Source: Lepisosteus oculatus | Taxonomy: Eukaryota; Chordata; Actinopteri; Semionotiformes; Lepisosteidae | Reading direction: 5' to 3' | Assembly (NCBI RefSeq): GCF_040954835.1 | Contig: NC_090697.1 | Span: forward strand, 12,144,001 to 12,208,000 | DNA: 64,000 nucleotides | Shown here: positions 25,300 through 37,900 of the stretch, in pieces | Position numbering within the stretch: position 1 is the stretch's first letter | How the letters are laid out: each line of letters opens with the position of its first letter | Translations under genes and position numbers: made by a program | The notes under the pieces: generated by a model | What the model was told of the DNA's origin: nothing | Databases searched by the model: none | Seen by the model: only the letters and a program-made list of their open reading frames with translations

Positions 25300-25863
25300 T
25301 GATATCACTTGAGTTTATTTTATCAAATCCAATATACAAAAAGAACACAAAATAAACACAAATCTATTTGGTTGTTCTGCTACTTAATATCATATTTCAA
25401 TACCTAATTAGATTTTGGAACGATTGCTTACCTGGAGAAAATGTATCATGTACACAGGTAAATGAAAGACACATTAAAAGCTTCCCTGATCCTGCCACTA
25501 CACTGGAGAGCTCCAATGGAGCTTCACATTTCAGAGCAGCAGTGAAAGTCTATTACAAAATATTTCTTACCACAGTCAGACATAAAAATAAATCTTTCAT
25601 ATTATTACATCACGCACTCACAGTTGATCAATAGAAATAGGACTGCTGTAAAGCCCAGCGAGACTTTTTTCCATCTTTCAAATCAGATTCAAAGGAACAC
25701 AAAATCCCTGTTTCAACGACTCGCTCACTTCACTCATGATTATTTTACACATGCTCACTTCGAAACGAGCGCAGTCATACATCCTCGATGATTACTGCCC
25801 TCTAGTTCTTCTCGGGACCACGTACAAAGTGCAGGAGCCACTCAAAAGCCCAGACGAGGCCGT
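25300..25863 (-). other. e2f6: e2f6 3' untranslated region
   Basis: AT-rich sequence downstream of the e2f6 stop with no repeat recognised. The first good AATAAA on the minus strand (25314-25319) would give a 3' UTR of about 550 nt. Its extent is inferred. Confidence 0.55.
25314..25319 (-). terminator. e2f6: Candidate e2f6 polyadenylation signal AATAAA
   Basis: AATAAA on the minus strand about 545 nt past the stop codon. The plus strand reads TTTATT inside a T-rich run. This is the only canonical hexamer noted in the interval. Confidence 0.5.
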
Positions 25864-25925
25864 CTAGTCGCCGTTCTCCGAGTGCGGGGACTTCGCAGCT
25901 GATGACGATGAAACAGTTGGTTCGT
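25864..25925 (-). CDS. e2f6: e2f6 coding exon 8: C-terminal tail and stop
   Basis: The acceptor TTTTTCTTCTTAG precedes [19 protein letters not shown] and a TAG stop at 25864-25866. The phase-1 end of exon 7 is completed by AC, giving Asp360. The 20-residue tail is serine-rich and acidic, and similar in character to the end of mammalian E2F6. It contains one S-P site (KSPHSE) that could be phosphorylated. Confidence 0.82.
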
Positions 25926-28900
25926 CTAAGAAGAAAAACAAGGTCAGTTATTGAACCCACATTGAAGTTAGAGGCTGGAACAAGGAGAAAAAAAAAACGG
26001 ACACTGTGAAACCCTCAACGCTGAATGATTTTGCAGCTACTGTATTCGTGCGATTTTCTGTGCTGTGGCCTTCAGGGTCTCGGTTTCACGGCTGACTCCG
26101 ACACGCCGACGCCGCACGCCACAAGTGCAAAGCCACAGAAGCGGACGGGTGGAACAATTCACGATACTGAGCCCCGCAGGAAAGTAACGCATTGTAGTTT
26201 CAGCTGGCTTGTGAAAATGAATTACTAGACGAGCACAGGAGAGAGTGGGAAGAGCAGGGCGTGATTTACCTGCTCTGTTCAGGGTCAGCCGATGTAAAGG
26301 TGGTTTCTTTCCCTACATGCAGTATACGAGTACCTGGAGTGAGAGCAGTTCCCCCTTCCTCTCCATTTTTTAGAGAGTTTATATTAACATACATGATTTT
26401 TCTAGGAGAAAAATCCAAAACGAAAACGCTAAACGAGGCCAACACAGTGGTGCAGAGGTTAGTAGTGCTACCTTGCAGCGCCGGGGCACTGGGTTCAATT
26501 CTGGACCTGGGGTGCTGTCTGCACAGAGTTTGCATGTTCTCCCTGTGTTCTTGTGGGTGTCCTCCGGGAGCTCCGGTTTCCTCCCAGTCCAAAGTCATAC
26601 TGGCAGGTTAACTGGCTTCTGAGAAATCAGGCCCTGGCGTGAGTGTGTCTCCGTTTCCATGTGCGCCTGACGACCTACTGACGTCCGGTCCAGGGTGTAT
26701 CCAGCCTAGCACCTGTTGCTGGCCGGGATAAGCTCCGGGATAAGGGTTGTAGGGGATTTCTCCCTACAACCCTGTGCTGGATAACGTGGTTCAAAGACAG
26801 ACTGATACTATCGGGAGTGAATAAAATTAAAACTCGAGGAAAGAGATGAACATTGCTCTATATGAACAGTCCCCAGCCAACCTGACAGAGCCTGAGCAGG
26901 CTTGTAAAGAACAAGGGGGTGAAAACTGCACCATCCTAGGATGCAAAGGTGCTAGAGACTTATCCAAAAACACTCAGAACTGTAACCCGCAGCTGAAGAT
27001 GGTTCTACCAAGTATCGCTGAGGGGGGTGAATATTTACATTATCAACAGATCAGATTTCAGAATTCTACATGGGTCTTTCACCCATAAACCTGTTCAGTT
27101 TCTGCTTTTCAATAAAATACAAATGCAGCAAAATGGGTATACATCATTTACAAACCAGCAAAGGAGAATGCCAATGGGAGAGGGTGAATACCTTGGCAAC
27201 ACACCAGTACATAACAGCACGCAAACTTCCAGCCCTAAAATAAGGCGCACACTGACGCAACAATCCACAGAAAGGTGACCGTTCCAGAGGAAAGCCGAGT
27301 TTTGCAGACCTCCTGCATTCCGTATTGATCGCTCCGACATGCGACACGCCTACAGAACGTCTCGGCACTCGCTGCGCCTGAAGGCTGTGAACAACACCCG
27401 GATAACAGCTGCTGCTGCAGCAGCTCTATCATTGTGTCACGAGACAGAAGGGTGCATGAGCTCCGCTGCTCGGGTCCGATGTTTTAACAGACTGTGAAGC
27501 GGAGATGGCACCCGAGGCTCAAGGCTCGTTTCCAGCTTTTCCAGGATTGCTCCAGTTTTCTTTGCTTTAGGAAAAGTACCACTTGCTAAAAAAAAAGAAG
27601 TCTCGATCACTGTAAAGTGACCGCCTCACAATCAACTTAGTACCACTCCCGGCTTATGTTCAAACAGGGCTCTTAATCGCTAGCGCTGATGTTACCCCCA
27701 CGCATTCTGACACTTTATTTTATATAACGCTCTTTTTATCAATAAGGAACCCAAGGAGCACAGTGGTATACAATGTTTTTTTTTCAAGCCCATGAAGAAG
27801 ACCTAAAAAAGTTGTTTTTTTTAAACTTCGCTTCTCAAGCTTCCCCTATCTCAAGGCGATACGCCACACAACGCTCACAACCGAGAGAAACAAATGGGAA
27901 ACTTCACTGGACGCATTGCTGTTTGCTGCCAGTAATTAATCTGCTCACTCTTTTCGTCTGCACTCTGGCCTGCTTCTCAGTCCCCGTACTGGGTGACCCC
28001 CCCTGTGTCTTCCGGTCTTTGCTCCAGACACATACACACACAAAAAAAAAAACCCGCTGAAATAAACAGATCTGTTTGCCGGTTTAAATTTTCTACCTGC
28101 ACCTTTTTTTTTGCTTTTAACTCTTCCACAGCGGAATGCAGTCTGGAACTGGCATGAACGCTGTGCTAATTTAGGAATTTCCAGCTGCAAATCTAACCAA
28201 CTGGACTTTAGCAGAAGGAAAAACTCTGACTCACTGACAGAGCTGTCTGATGTGGCACGACTCCCACCCGTTTCTATTCGTCATGAATACATCACCTATT
28301 AAGATCCGTGCGGTCAGAAGAAGAAGGAAGGGAGCAGATTCTTCATTAACACGTAGAGGAAAGACGGCACAATGTCCTATGTGCTGAAAAGTGTTGGAAA
28401 CAGTGCAGTTTCACTAGAACAGAAGGGGTGTTCTCTGTTTGGGTCCGATATTCTTGTATAGAGGGAGCACCCCACAGGCCGGCTATTTCACGGAAGCCCT
28501 TCATGGAAAGCCCACACTCGATCATACAGCTACCAAACAGCGATTGCAGTCCAAACCAGAAAAAAACACACTGTAAGCCGGGCTCTACGAGAGGCTGCCG
28601 TTTACGAGTGCCAGCAGGATCAATGTGCACGCTGCTCTGCATGCCCCGTGAAAACGGACCGGGACCGACCCGTTACCTCTGAGCAGAGGCGCCACGTGAA
28701 CTCGGCTGTCCTCCAGGGGGCAGAAGGTCCCGCCGTCTTCCTCCGCATCTCCCTCCGACCCGTCCGTCTCGCACAGCAGCACCGAGATCGGGCCTCTGGA
28801 GCCCTTGAGGTGGATCTGGATGCCGTCCTGGAACCACGAGAGAAGTTCTGTTCTTGGGCTCGGTTTCCCCCCCCCCCCCCAGCTTTTGCACGTCGGAGGA

Positions 28901-31900
28901 GGAGAAGCGGTTTGTTTTTAAGGAGCCACATACAGCACAAGCGTGTTAATCCCAGGAGAACCTTTTACAGGATGCACTGCTGTAAACGTGGCCACAGGAT
29001 ATGAACCCGCTATGCTGGAACCTTTGATACGTCTTGATTATTGAAAGAGAGATCTCATGGATGACCCCTAATCTCCCCGGAGTCACATGAAAGATGGAAG
29101 GAGAGTCTTGGCCTTGTGGGCATAAATACTGTAGGTCAGATATCAGATGTGCTTTTAAAGGTAGGCCAACACTCACGTTTTTTCATTTAAATAATGCAAC
29201 GCAAGCTACATACGTTGAGGTCACCACTTTACACTTAACTGGACCACATGCTAGACTGTGTGATGTCAACCTGCAACTCAGAACTGAAAAACCAAGTGCA
29301 GAAGCATGTACAGTACAGTACAAGCACAGCCTTGTGTGCTAGCTCAGCTTTGGGTGTCTTGCAGGGGCTGATATTCTTCACATGCAGAAGGCAAACATTT
29401 ATACTGCAAGCACTGAAGAGTTGTGGGGAAAACCTGAGAACTTTACTGGGCTTGGCAGCATGGCTTTCAAACGGAGGCCATCTGACCTTCGCAGCTCCCA
29501 ACGGACTCTTGAGTTATTCCTCACGAATGGAGGAATGTGTTGAATGTTAAAGACAGTACCGCGCTCCCGTGCTCTCAGGTGAAATAAGGGCCTCACCTCC
29601 TTTGGCATAGGAACCTCCAGCTTAGTCTCTTCGGGTGCCTTGATGGCTATGACCACCTGCTCCTGGAAGGCGTGGATCTGGCGGATGTCCCTGTGGGTCA
29701 CATAAGCTGAGGTGCCGTATTGTCAAGGAGAGTCACTCGCGCATTTCTCGATATCAGCGCCCACGATCTGAGCTGCATTGTAACAACACCTCAGTCTGCA
29801 TAACAGAGACGGCTTTCTGAAACAAAAGTATGAAACGGCTGTACAAATGTTCACCTAATTCTTGGAATTATGAATAAGGTACATTATGAATCAGCCAAGT
29901 ACAGAACAACTAAACAGCGCAACTCCACCTTCGCATTAGCCAACGCGTTAAGTCAAATGGGCGATTTATTTGTAATTTTTATTATTTATTGTAGGTGTTT
30001 ATTGAAAGCTCTCAAAACCAAAATCACCGGCTCTCAAAAGCAAAATTTGTGACAGAAAAAGTGATCCTGAAGCACTGTCAACTGAAGAACCGTCTTTCAC
30101 ATGGAAGATTGTTCTCACTGTGTACTCAAACTCATTCTTGTCCCAGGCTGCATTTATTGTAGTTAAATTTACCAACAACAAACTAATTTTCCATTCCAAA
30201 AAAGAAGCTTAACAGCTTATTCTGCCTAGCAGAATTCAAGAAAAGTTTTGCTTGCTTTTTTAAAATATCTTAGGAAACACTCACCCTTCTAGAAAGCTTT
30301 CTGTAAACCAAGTTGTGTAAACCAATATTTTCAAGTCATGCTAAAGCCAAGAGAAAGACTTCCACCTGGCTTTTGCTGCCACCATCTGGAGACCAAAATA
30401 ACTGAAGTCACCCAGCATTTACTCAGGTACCCATTTAGTACAGGTTTACCTGCATGCATAGCCCCTTCATCAGGGAAAAAGGCTACAGTGCATCTACATC
30501 ACACCACATAAAGGGCATGCTAACATAAGTGAGAAATACCTAAAATACTTTTGTAATTGTGTACATTTTCTCACTTTTCTTTTATTAATTTAGGAATCTG
30601 GTGGTTCAACCCAAACATTTCTCAAATTGAGAATATAGGAAGGGTTACAGACAGGAGAAGGCAATGTGGCCAGCTTGCTTGGTTGCTAGGAGATAATTGG
30701 GTTTAAGGATCTCATCTAGGCTTTCTGGAAAAACGCCAGGATACTGTCTTAGATAATATGCCACTTGGCCTATTGTTCCACAGTCCTCAGAGCACAGAAG
30801 GGCCTCCTGTTCTGAGTTTCCATTCAGTACATGTCCATGTAGTTTTACCCTTGTATTCTCAGATGTGCCTTTCACTTTCCCTGAAAGTGTCCAGTGGGTT
30901 GACTTAAAGGATTCGGAACACATGAAACGGATCTCCTCAAAGTCCTCCCTGTTAAAGACTAAAATAATTCAATTCTTTCAGTTCTATTAGCCCGTCAAAC
31001 GCAGTACATTTCTTCACAGTACAGCTCAAGATTTATTTGTTGCTGTAGGAGGTATTTGGCTGCTCTTCTCTAGACTGTTTACAGTGTAGTAAGAACATTT
31101 TTGTAACATGGCGACCAAAAGTGTACATGGTATAGTAAAAGACATTTCATCAGCGTGTTGTACACTTAAGATTTTTTTTTTTAAGATCACTTTATCGGCC
31201 ATATACAATTTCTAGTATTAGGAACTTGTCTTTTGACATACCCCAGCTTGCTCTCCATGAGACACACAGACGGGGAGAGAAGCTTGGGGTCAGAGCGCAG
31301 GGTCAGCCATTTATACAGCACCCCTGGAGCAGTTGGGGTTAAGGGCCTTGCTCAGGGGCCCAATCGAGTAGGATTCTTCTGCTGGCTGCGGGATACGAAC
31401 CAGGAACCTTTCAGCCACAGGCGCAAATCCTTAGCCAAAGAGCCACTGCACCGGGCTTTAACTACATAGCTCAACGTCTGACATTTTTATCGCTTCACCA
31501 AACTGTCTAGAAGATTTAAAGTGTGTCATCGTAGTCACTCATTTACAAAACTAATCCTCTTTCAAAAGACGCTTCTTGAGGCATTTCCTGTTAATAGCTA
31601 TAGTTCATTTCTGCCGCCTGCCTGGAACACTCTGCACTTGTCTACCGTACACATCTGCCAGGTGTCTGCTCAGTCTTGAACTCTCTTCAAGCTTTTGGAT
31701 CTGCTGTGCAGCTTCTGCTTGCTTGCTCATCCTTCCATTTTGGTCTCGGCTGTGAGCTCGACTAGCCTACTACACAGTACACAGTCTGGATCACCGATAT
31801 AAATAATGAAAAGCAGAGAACACTTTGGTACTCCACTAATTACATCACCCCAGTTTGAGTGTTTGCCTTGTTTGCACATCTTTTTCTATCCATTAGCCAT

Positions 31901-34900
31901 AATTCTCAATTGGCTTGTATTAACTCGAATGCTGACAGCCTGCAAATTGTACATTTATCTGTTATGAAAAACTATCGAAAGCCTACTGAAAATCTAACGT
32001 ATAATCAAGAATTTAAACCATGCACGATGCTGCTGCTTGTTCAAAGAACTCTATAAAGTTAGTTAAGGAGGACCTATCCATTTGCTATTCCCTAGAATAC
32101 TATTGCTATGTAGAGCTCCAATTACTCTTTCCATAATCTTACAATCAATGGAATTAAAACCCATTTTATTTTGCCGCCCTTTTGATCGATGGGGGCTACA
32201 TCAACAATTTGCCAGTCAATATCGCGTTGCGTGTGCGTTTCAAGAGTTGTGTGAACGGTCTAACAATAACACCACGCACCCCGCAGTGCCCAAGCAGGCG
32301 TGCAGATCCGAGCCCAGAGCCCTGACCGCCCCTACTCCTCCACACTGCACCCGCGCGGCTGTGAGGATAGTCTCGTAGGTCCCAACATCCCGCAGCAACA
32401 ACAACAACGGTTTAAAGAACAGCCTGAAAAATGGACTCGGGATCTCTGGAGCAGCTCTGCCTGTCACCTTTCTTGGGTTCTGTGAAAAATTCTGATCACT
32501 GTGGTAAACCTTTAAAAAGCAAAAAGCTGAAACACTGGAAGATCACCAATACTGGCGCTGGTCATAGCCCTTCCGCAGTCCGAGGAGGAGACCCGAAGGC
32601 TGATATAACAGGAAGGTCTTGCTCACCTGCGTATGCTTGTCTGACAAGAAGACGTATTGTTGTATTCCCGAGGTTCAGTTCAGACAGCGATGTTAAAATG
32701 CCAAGCTGTCACTTACTTAATATGCTCACATGTAAAAGCAGTGTTATCATGAAAAAAGGGGGTACAGTCAGGAGAAAGAAGGTCTGGACTCGTGAACAAA
32801 CTTTCAGCATTAACTTCATGCTACAGCGAGGGGAAAGGTATTCATTTCATTCAGGTGCCTGTACTGGTTTTACCACTACTGTAGGTAAAAGGCACAGGAG
32901 AATGTGATTATCCCACTGATTTCATGTAGTAAAACACTTTTCTTCCAGTCCCCTTTCCACTACTGTGACCCTACTCCTGTTGGCAGTACCTCACGCTGTG
33001 CTAACCCACCCACCCAGCTCACAATCAGGGGCTGTGAGGAGCCTCTTCTCTGGTGACCAACAATACTGTCAGTGTCCATCACTTAGAAAAAAAACCCTGT
33101 CCCATCACTCCAGGATGTCCAAAAGGCCTTTACTATGAAGTGATTTTAAGACCGAGGAGTCATAACAATAGAAATGTGATGTAGTAACCTTATATTCCTA
33201 GAGAAACAGGCACAACCCTAAAAATGTGCACACACACACACACACACACACCGTGTCCCCCCACCAAAAAACTAACCAAAGGATATCTTGCGTTTTCTTT
33301 GTGGTCTGTTAATTCAAACAGCTGGTGGGCACAGTCCTTAATGAGCTCATCCAGTGCTTCTTCCATCACCGCTAGATCCAGGAGCTCATCCTTCAGCTTC
33401 TGCTGCCTCTTTTCTCCTTGTCCCCCAAAGATCAGGTTTGAACCCCTGCAACAAAAGCAAAGGGACATCAGCGGGTCTGTCCATCGGAGATATGGGGAAA
33501 CAAGACACACACTCAAGTGCACTGTACACGCCAGAGGCCACATCAGCCTGCAGCTCACAGCTGGCAGCCCCACTGGGGCTCAGCAGGTGTGAGCCTGGTC
33601 AGTACCTGGATGGGAGACTCCAGGGAAAAACTAAGGTTGCTGTTGGAAGAGGTGTTAGTGGGGCCAGTAGGGGGCACTCATCCCGAGGTCTGTGTGGGTC
33701 CTAATGCCCCAGTATAGTTATAAGGACACTATACTGTAAAAAGGCGCTGTCCTTTGGATGAGACAAAACTGAGGTCCTGACTCTCTGTGGTCGGTAAAAA
33801 TCCCAGGGCGTTTCTCAAAAAGAGTAGGGGTGTTACCCCGGCATCCTGACCAAATTTCCCCCTGGTCTTTAGCAGTCATGGCCTCCTAATAATCCCCATC
33901 TCTGAACTGGCTTCATCAATCTGCTCTCCTCCCCACTGAGAGCTGGTGTGGTGTGAGAGTACTGGTGCACCACGGCTGTTGTCACATCATCCAGGTGGGG
34001 CTGCACACTGGTGGTGGTGGAGGGGAGTCCCCATTACCTGTAAAGCGCTATATAAGTGTATGGGATTATTATTATTGTAGAAACTCCCCCCGAAAGACTG
34101 ATTTTGTGTGGAGCTCTGGCACCAAAGTCCTGCCAAGTAAATGAAGATCCTGACAACATGATTGACAGTGGAAGAAAACCACTCTCAGAGAGAGAGAGAG
34201 AGCGAGCCTGTAATAAGGAGTTAAGCAATAGCATTGCATCATCCATACAATCACAAATTGTATTTAGTATTGTGTGTCATTAAGGCACATTCCTGGATGA
34301 CGGTTACTTGATTCGGGTAGAAAAAACATCTGACAGTGAACCACTTACACCCACTGAATCTGGTTCTTGGTGTGTTTCTGAATGAGCTGAATGCCGTCTA
34401 GCACATTGGTGATGTCGTAAACGCGCCTCTTGCGTACTCCCAACGTCCGCGCCACGTTGTTCAAATCCAGGATGCCATCCGGAGCCGTCCGGATCAGGTC
34501 CATGAACTTCTTGGTGAGGTAGACCAGGGAGACATCGCAACGGACGCGCCCCATCTTTTCTTCTGAAAAGAGACGCAGCGGTGCAAACGCACACCCGGGT
34601 GTGACCTCGGTTGAGCCGGGCTGACGGAACCGAACCGCAGGAAAACAAAGACGCGCGGAAAGAAACGGACTGAGCTCGCGGCGACAGGCACCCGATTTCC
34701 AGCTACGAGTGTCGGGCATACGTGAGAAAATTATGGCCGCAAAAGAACGATGAGGAAATTCTGGAAAGTGTAATGGAGGACTTTCAGATTGTTGCAACCA
34801 TTTCATGTACGTCTGTCGTTTTTTCAGCGACCTGGTGAAAACGCACACGAACCCAGGAAGAACATGCAAACTCCACACAGATAGCTCCCCAGAAACTGCA

Positions 34901-37900
34901 TCCAGGGCCCCAGTGCTGTGACGTAGGGATCGGAATAAGAACAAGATCTGCCCAACAAGAGGCCAGGCCTAATGTACTTCAGAAGCCAGCAGCCAGTCCT
35001 GTCTTCCTCCACTATGTCCAAGGTGTCATGCTGCTGCCTCATTAGAGAGAAGTTCATTTGTGTATCAGGAGGAGGAATGAGTTGATGTGACTTTAGTGTA
35101 GTGCCAGCACGCGCTTGGCCATACATGCTCAGGAGTATGCCCAATTCACCTTCCTTCTTTGCGTTACAGCACGATCACCCAGATGCCCCAATAATTTTGC
35201 CTGGCACTGTGTTTGTGTGCAGAAGCCAAGACAAGATCACGGCAACACAGCAAAAAAATGTGACCCGTACCTTTTATTGTGGGACTCCCTGCCAGCCCCT
35301 CTTCATCCATTGCTGAACGTCTGTGATTTGTTCAGGGAGAAAAAAAACGAAAGCAATAACTTTTAATTAACATGCATGCTTGAGAAGGATTTATAGGTTC
35401 TTCTATAAATCAACTTGAAAAAAAACAAAACATCAGGTCAAAGTCTGAAGTCGGAGAAGGCCCGGTCTTTGAGATGACGTGGTTTTGTCATGAATCGAAA
35501 GTCTAACGGCCGTGCAGCCCCTCGGCTCGTGACGCACACAGATGGCAAGTGTCAGAGAAGAAGGCAGCTCTTCCATGCCCAAGCCCATCACTGGGCATGA
35601 GTCACTTCGCCCAGATCCTGGGCAAAACCAATCCCGTCAGCTCACACAACACACATTTCTGAGCTAGGAGTGGGCTGCGGGATTCCTGGAAAGGGTGCTA
35701 CCCTGAATTATATGGTTTTGGAATAAAAAAGTTACGCATCTATTCACAGACTATGAGTGCAGAAGGTTTTTCTACTTTATTAAATCTGTTGATGCATCTT
35801 AAAGGAGGATAAATATTCTTTAAAAAAAAATCAGGATGACAAATGAAACAATTTGGGAAGTAACTCGAGGACTTGTAAAAAGTTGTATACGTCAGGGTTT
35901 GATTTCTGTGTGAGATCATAATGTCTGGCTGTAGAAATACAGATTCACACAGGTTTTGCAGTGAATAGGCTAGGAGTCCAACACGGGTTCTAAAAGAACA
36001 CAAGTAGGGTGTTTATTCTGACAAATAGTTCAAAAACTCCTTGAGGAAGGTAATCTGCAAAACAACAGTTAAACCTTTGCAGAGATGATGATGTGGTGAG
36101 AGAAAAAGGCTGAAGACTATTAAAAATCACCGACCAAAACACCTGTGTTCTGACCATCCTATGCAAAATGTAAAGGCTGTGTGCCAAATGAACCAAATGA
36201 AATCAGCATATAAACTGAAACATTTCATCCCTGCAAGCTGGGAATGCTATATTTTTCATGCAATCGCTCAGATTTCACATATGATCATGCTATTAAATAT
36301 ATACGTTAGCTGAAATCGTAGGCTCTCTTATTGGCGTCTCTATCGGTGAAAATCTCTAATGCTATCGGAGGAAGTATACAATTTAAGGATGGCGTCATTA
36401 GCAAAAGACGAACAGATTAAAGTTACTTTAAAGTGGAAAAAAAAACTTAAAAAGCCGCAACGATAACCGGACTTTAGTTTTACTTTGGCGTGTTACCACA
36501 ATTGTACAGCACTCATTTATCAAAGCCTTGAATCAAGATCCACGTTTCGCGTTTTCTGCTCGGGGTTCATTTTATAAGGCTGCCCAGCGTCAAAGAGTCC
36601 TACATAAACCTGGCAGCAAGAGGGCTTACTGATAGCATAGGGTAGATGACCACACGCACACATACACATATCATAATACAACCACGACATTCGCACTCCG
36701 AGGTGTCATTGGTCATGTCAATATCGGTTATTGCGACGCCGACTTGCAGCGCTGTGAAATGAACGGGCTGAGTATACAAGACAGGGAAGTTCACTGGGCG
36801 TGAGTACTAGTCGGAACATAAAAAAAAAATCATTAGAAAGGTATCAGGCATGTTGCATAATGAATAGCATCAAAGCAAAGCGTTTCAGCGGCTATTGCTT
36901 TTTTTTTTGTTGTTGTTATTGCAGGTCTAGCACCGGGCCTGATCTCAGACAAACCTGTCACAACAGACCCCCGCCCCCCGCCGCTTCCTCCTGCAGGGCG
37001 GAAGTTGACTTTCTGCGTCAGCGGCTCCCAATGCGATGACAATCTACACGACTTTCGGACATTTATCCGATTGTGTCGGTGAAGTATCCATCCGAGGGCA
37101 CAGAGTGGCTTTCAAAACGCGACACTGACTCCTGCCCGCTTCGTGATTTTAAAGTGAAACCGCACGAAACCGTGCCACCGCTGTCCTAAACGGTTGTTCA
37201 CGGCGGTGTAATGTCCGGTTTGGACGCTAGGTGGAGCGCTCGCCGTTTTCCACAGCTATATGAGCGGATCTCGTCCTACTTAATTCACTCGTGTTTGGGA
37301 TTAAACCCCTGTATAGAAATCAAATTTCGTTCTCGATTACAAATACGGAGAGTACTTTAAAATCAGTTCATAACAGCTTTAGTTCTCAGTGATACATACC
37401 ACAAGCACAAAAGCAAAAATGGACTTTCTGGACCTTATCCCTAGATGAAAAAATTCGTATTGTATTCATTTTTGTAGTAATACATTTCATTTATTGATGA
37501 ATAATGAATGTGGACTGTTATTCCACAAATACATCATTTATTCAAAGTTAAAAAGACGGAAACCTTATTTTTTTATGTTATTGTTTACATTTTATGATGC
37601 TTAGACTTAAACACATTTTCAGACACTGGTACCGCCTTCGACATTTTTGCTGCCGTGTTCTCCACCAACACTGAAAGTAGAAACACTTACTCAAGAGTTT
37701 CCTCTGGAGGGGTCTCCCAGTTCACTGACCGCTCCTTATAACAACGACTGCGGTTCTCCTCCTGTTTTAAAAAAAAAAGTTACACATTTTCAGACAACTT
37801 GGCTGTGGCAATGAACCTTCATCAAACGGCTTTAGGACTTCCTGTTGTTCAACAGTATCATCCTTTATTTTCCTCTTGACCCCTTCAACTGTATTTGCAT

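Larger units (their letters stand above)
29712..33286 (-). other. e2f6: U12-type (AT-AC) intron 5 of e2f6
   Basis: On the minus strand the intron opens with ATATCCTTT (33286-33278), the exact minor-spliceosome donor consensus. Near its end CTCCTTGAC (core TCCTTGAC at 29729-29722) matches the U12 branch-point consensus, about 11 nt before the terminal AC (29713-29712). Splicing AG|...|C gives Ser271 and joins HKENA to SAYVT in frame. E2F-family genes are established hosts of minor introns. The 3.6-kb intron carries a CR1 LINE relic with a nested V-SINE. Confidence 0.92.

Noticed and set aside
30645..30923. A 92-codon minus-strand frame in e2f6 intron 5
   Set aside because: Explained by the 3' end of the CR1-like LINE.
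34345..34944. A 199-codon frame running through the e2f6 DNA-binding exon
   Set aside because: Only 34349-34562 is exonic; upstream codons cross a strong CTCTTTTCAG acceptor and a repeat A fragment.
34935..35144. Minus-strand frame with [13 protein letters not shown] as a missing linker exon
   Set aside because: No suitable acceptor and donor in the right phase; overlaps repeat-derived sequence.
36600..36794. A possible extra e2f6 exon after an ATTTCACAG acceptor
   Set aside because: The required phase meets a stop codon; the 35271-35320 exon fits instead.
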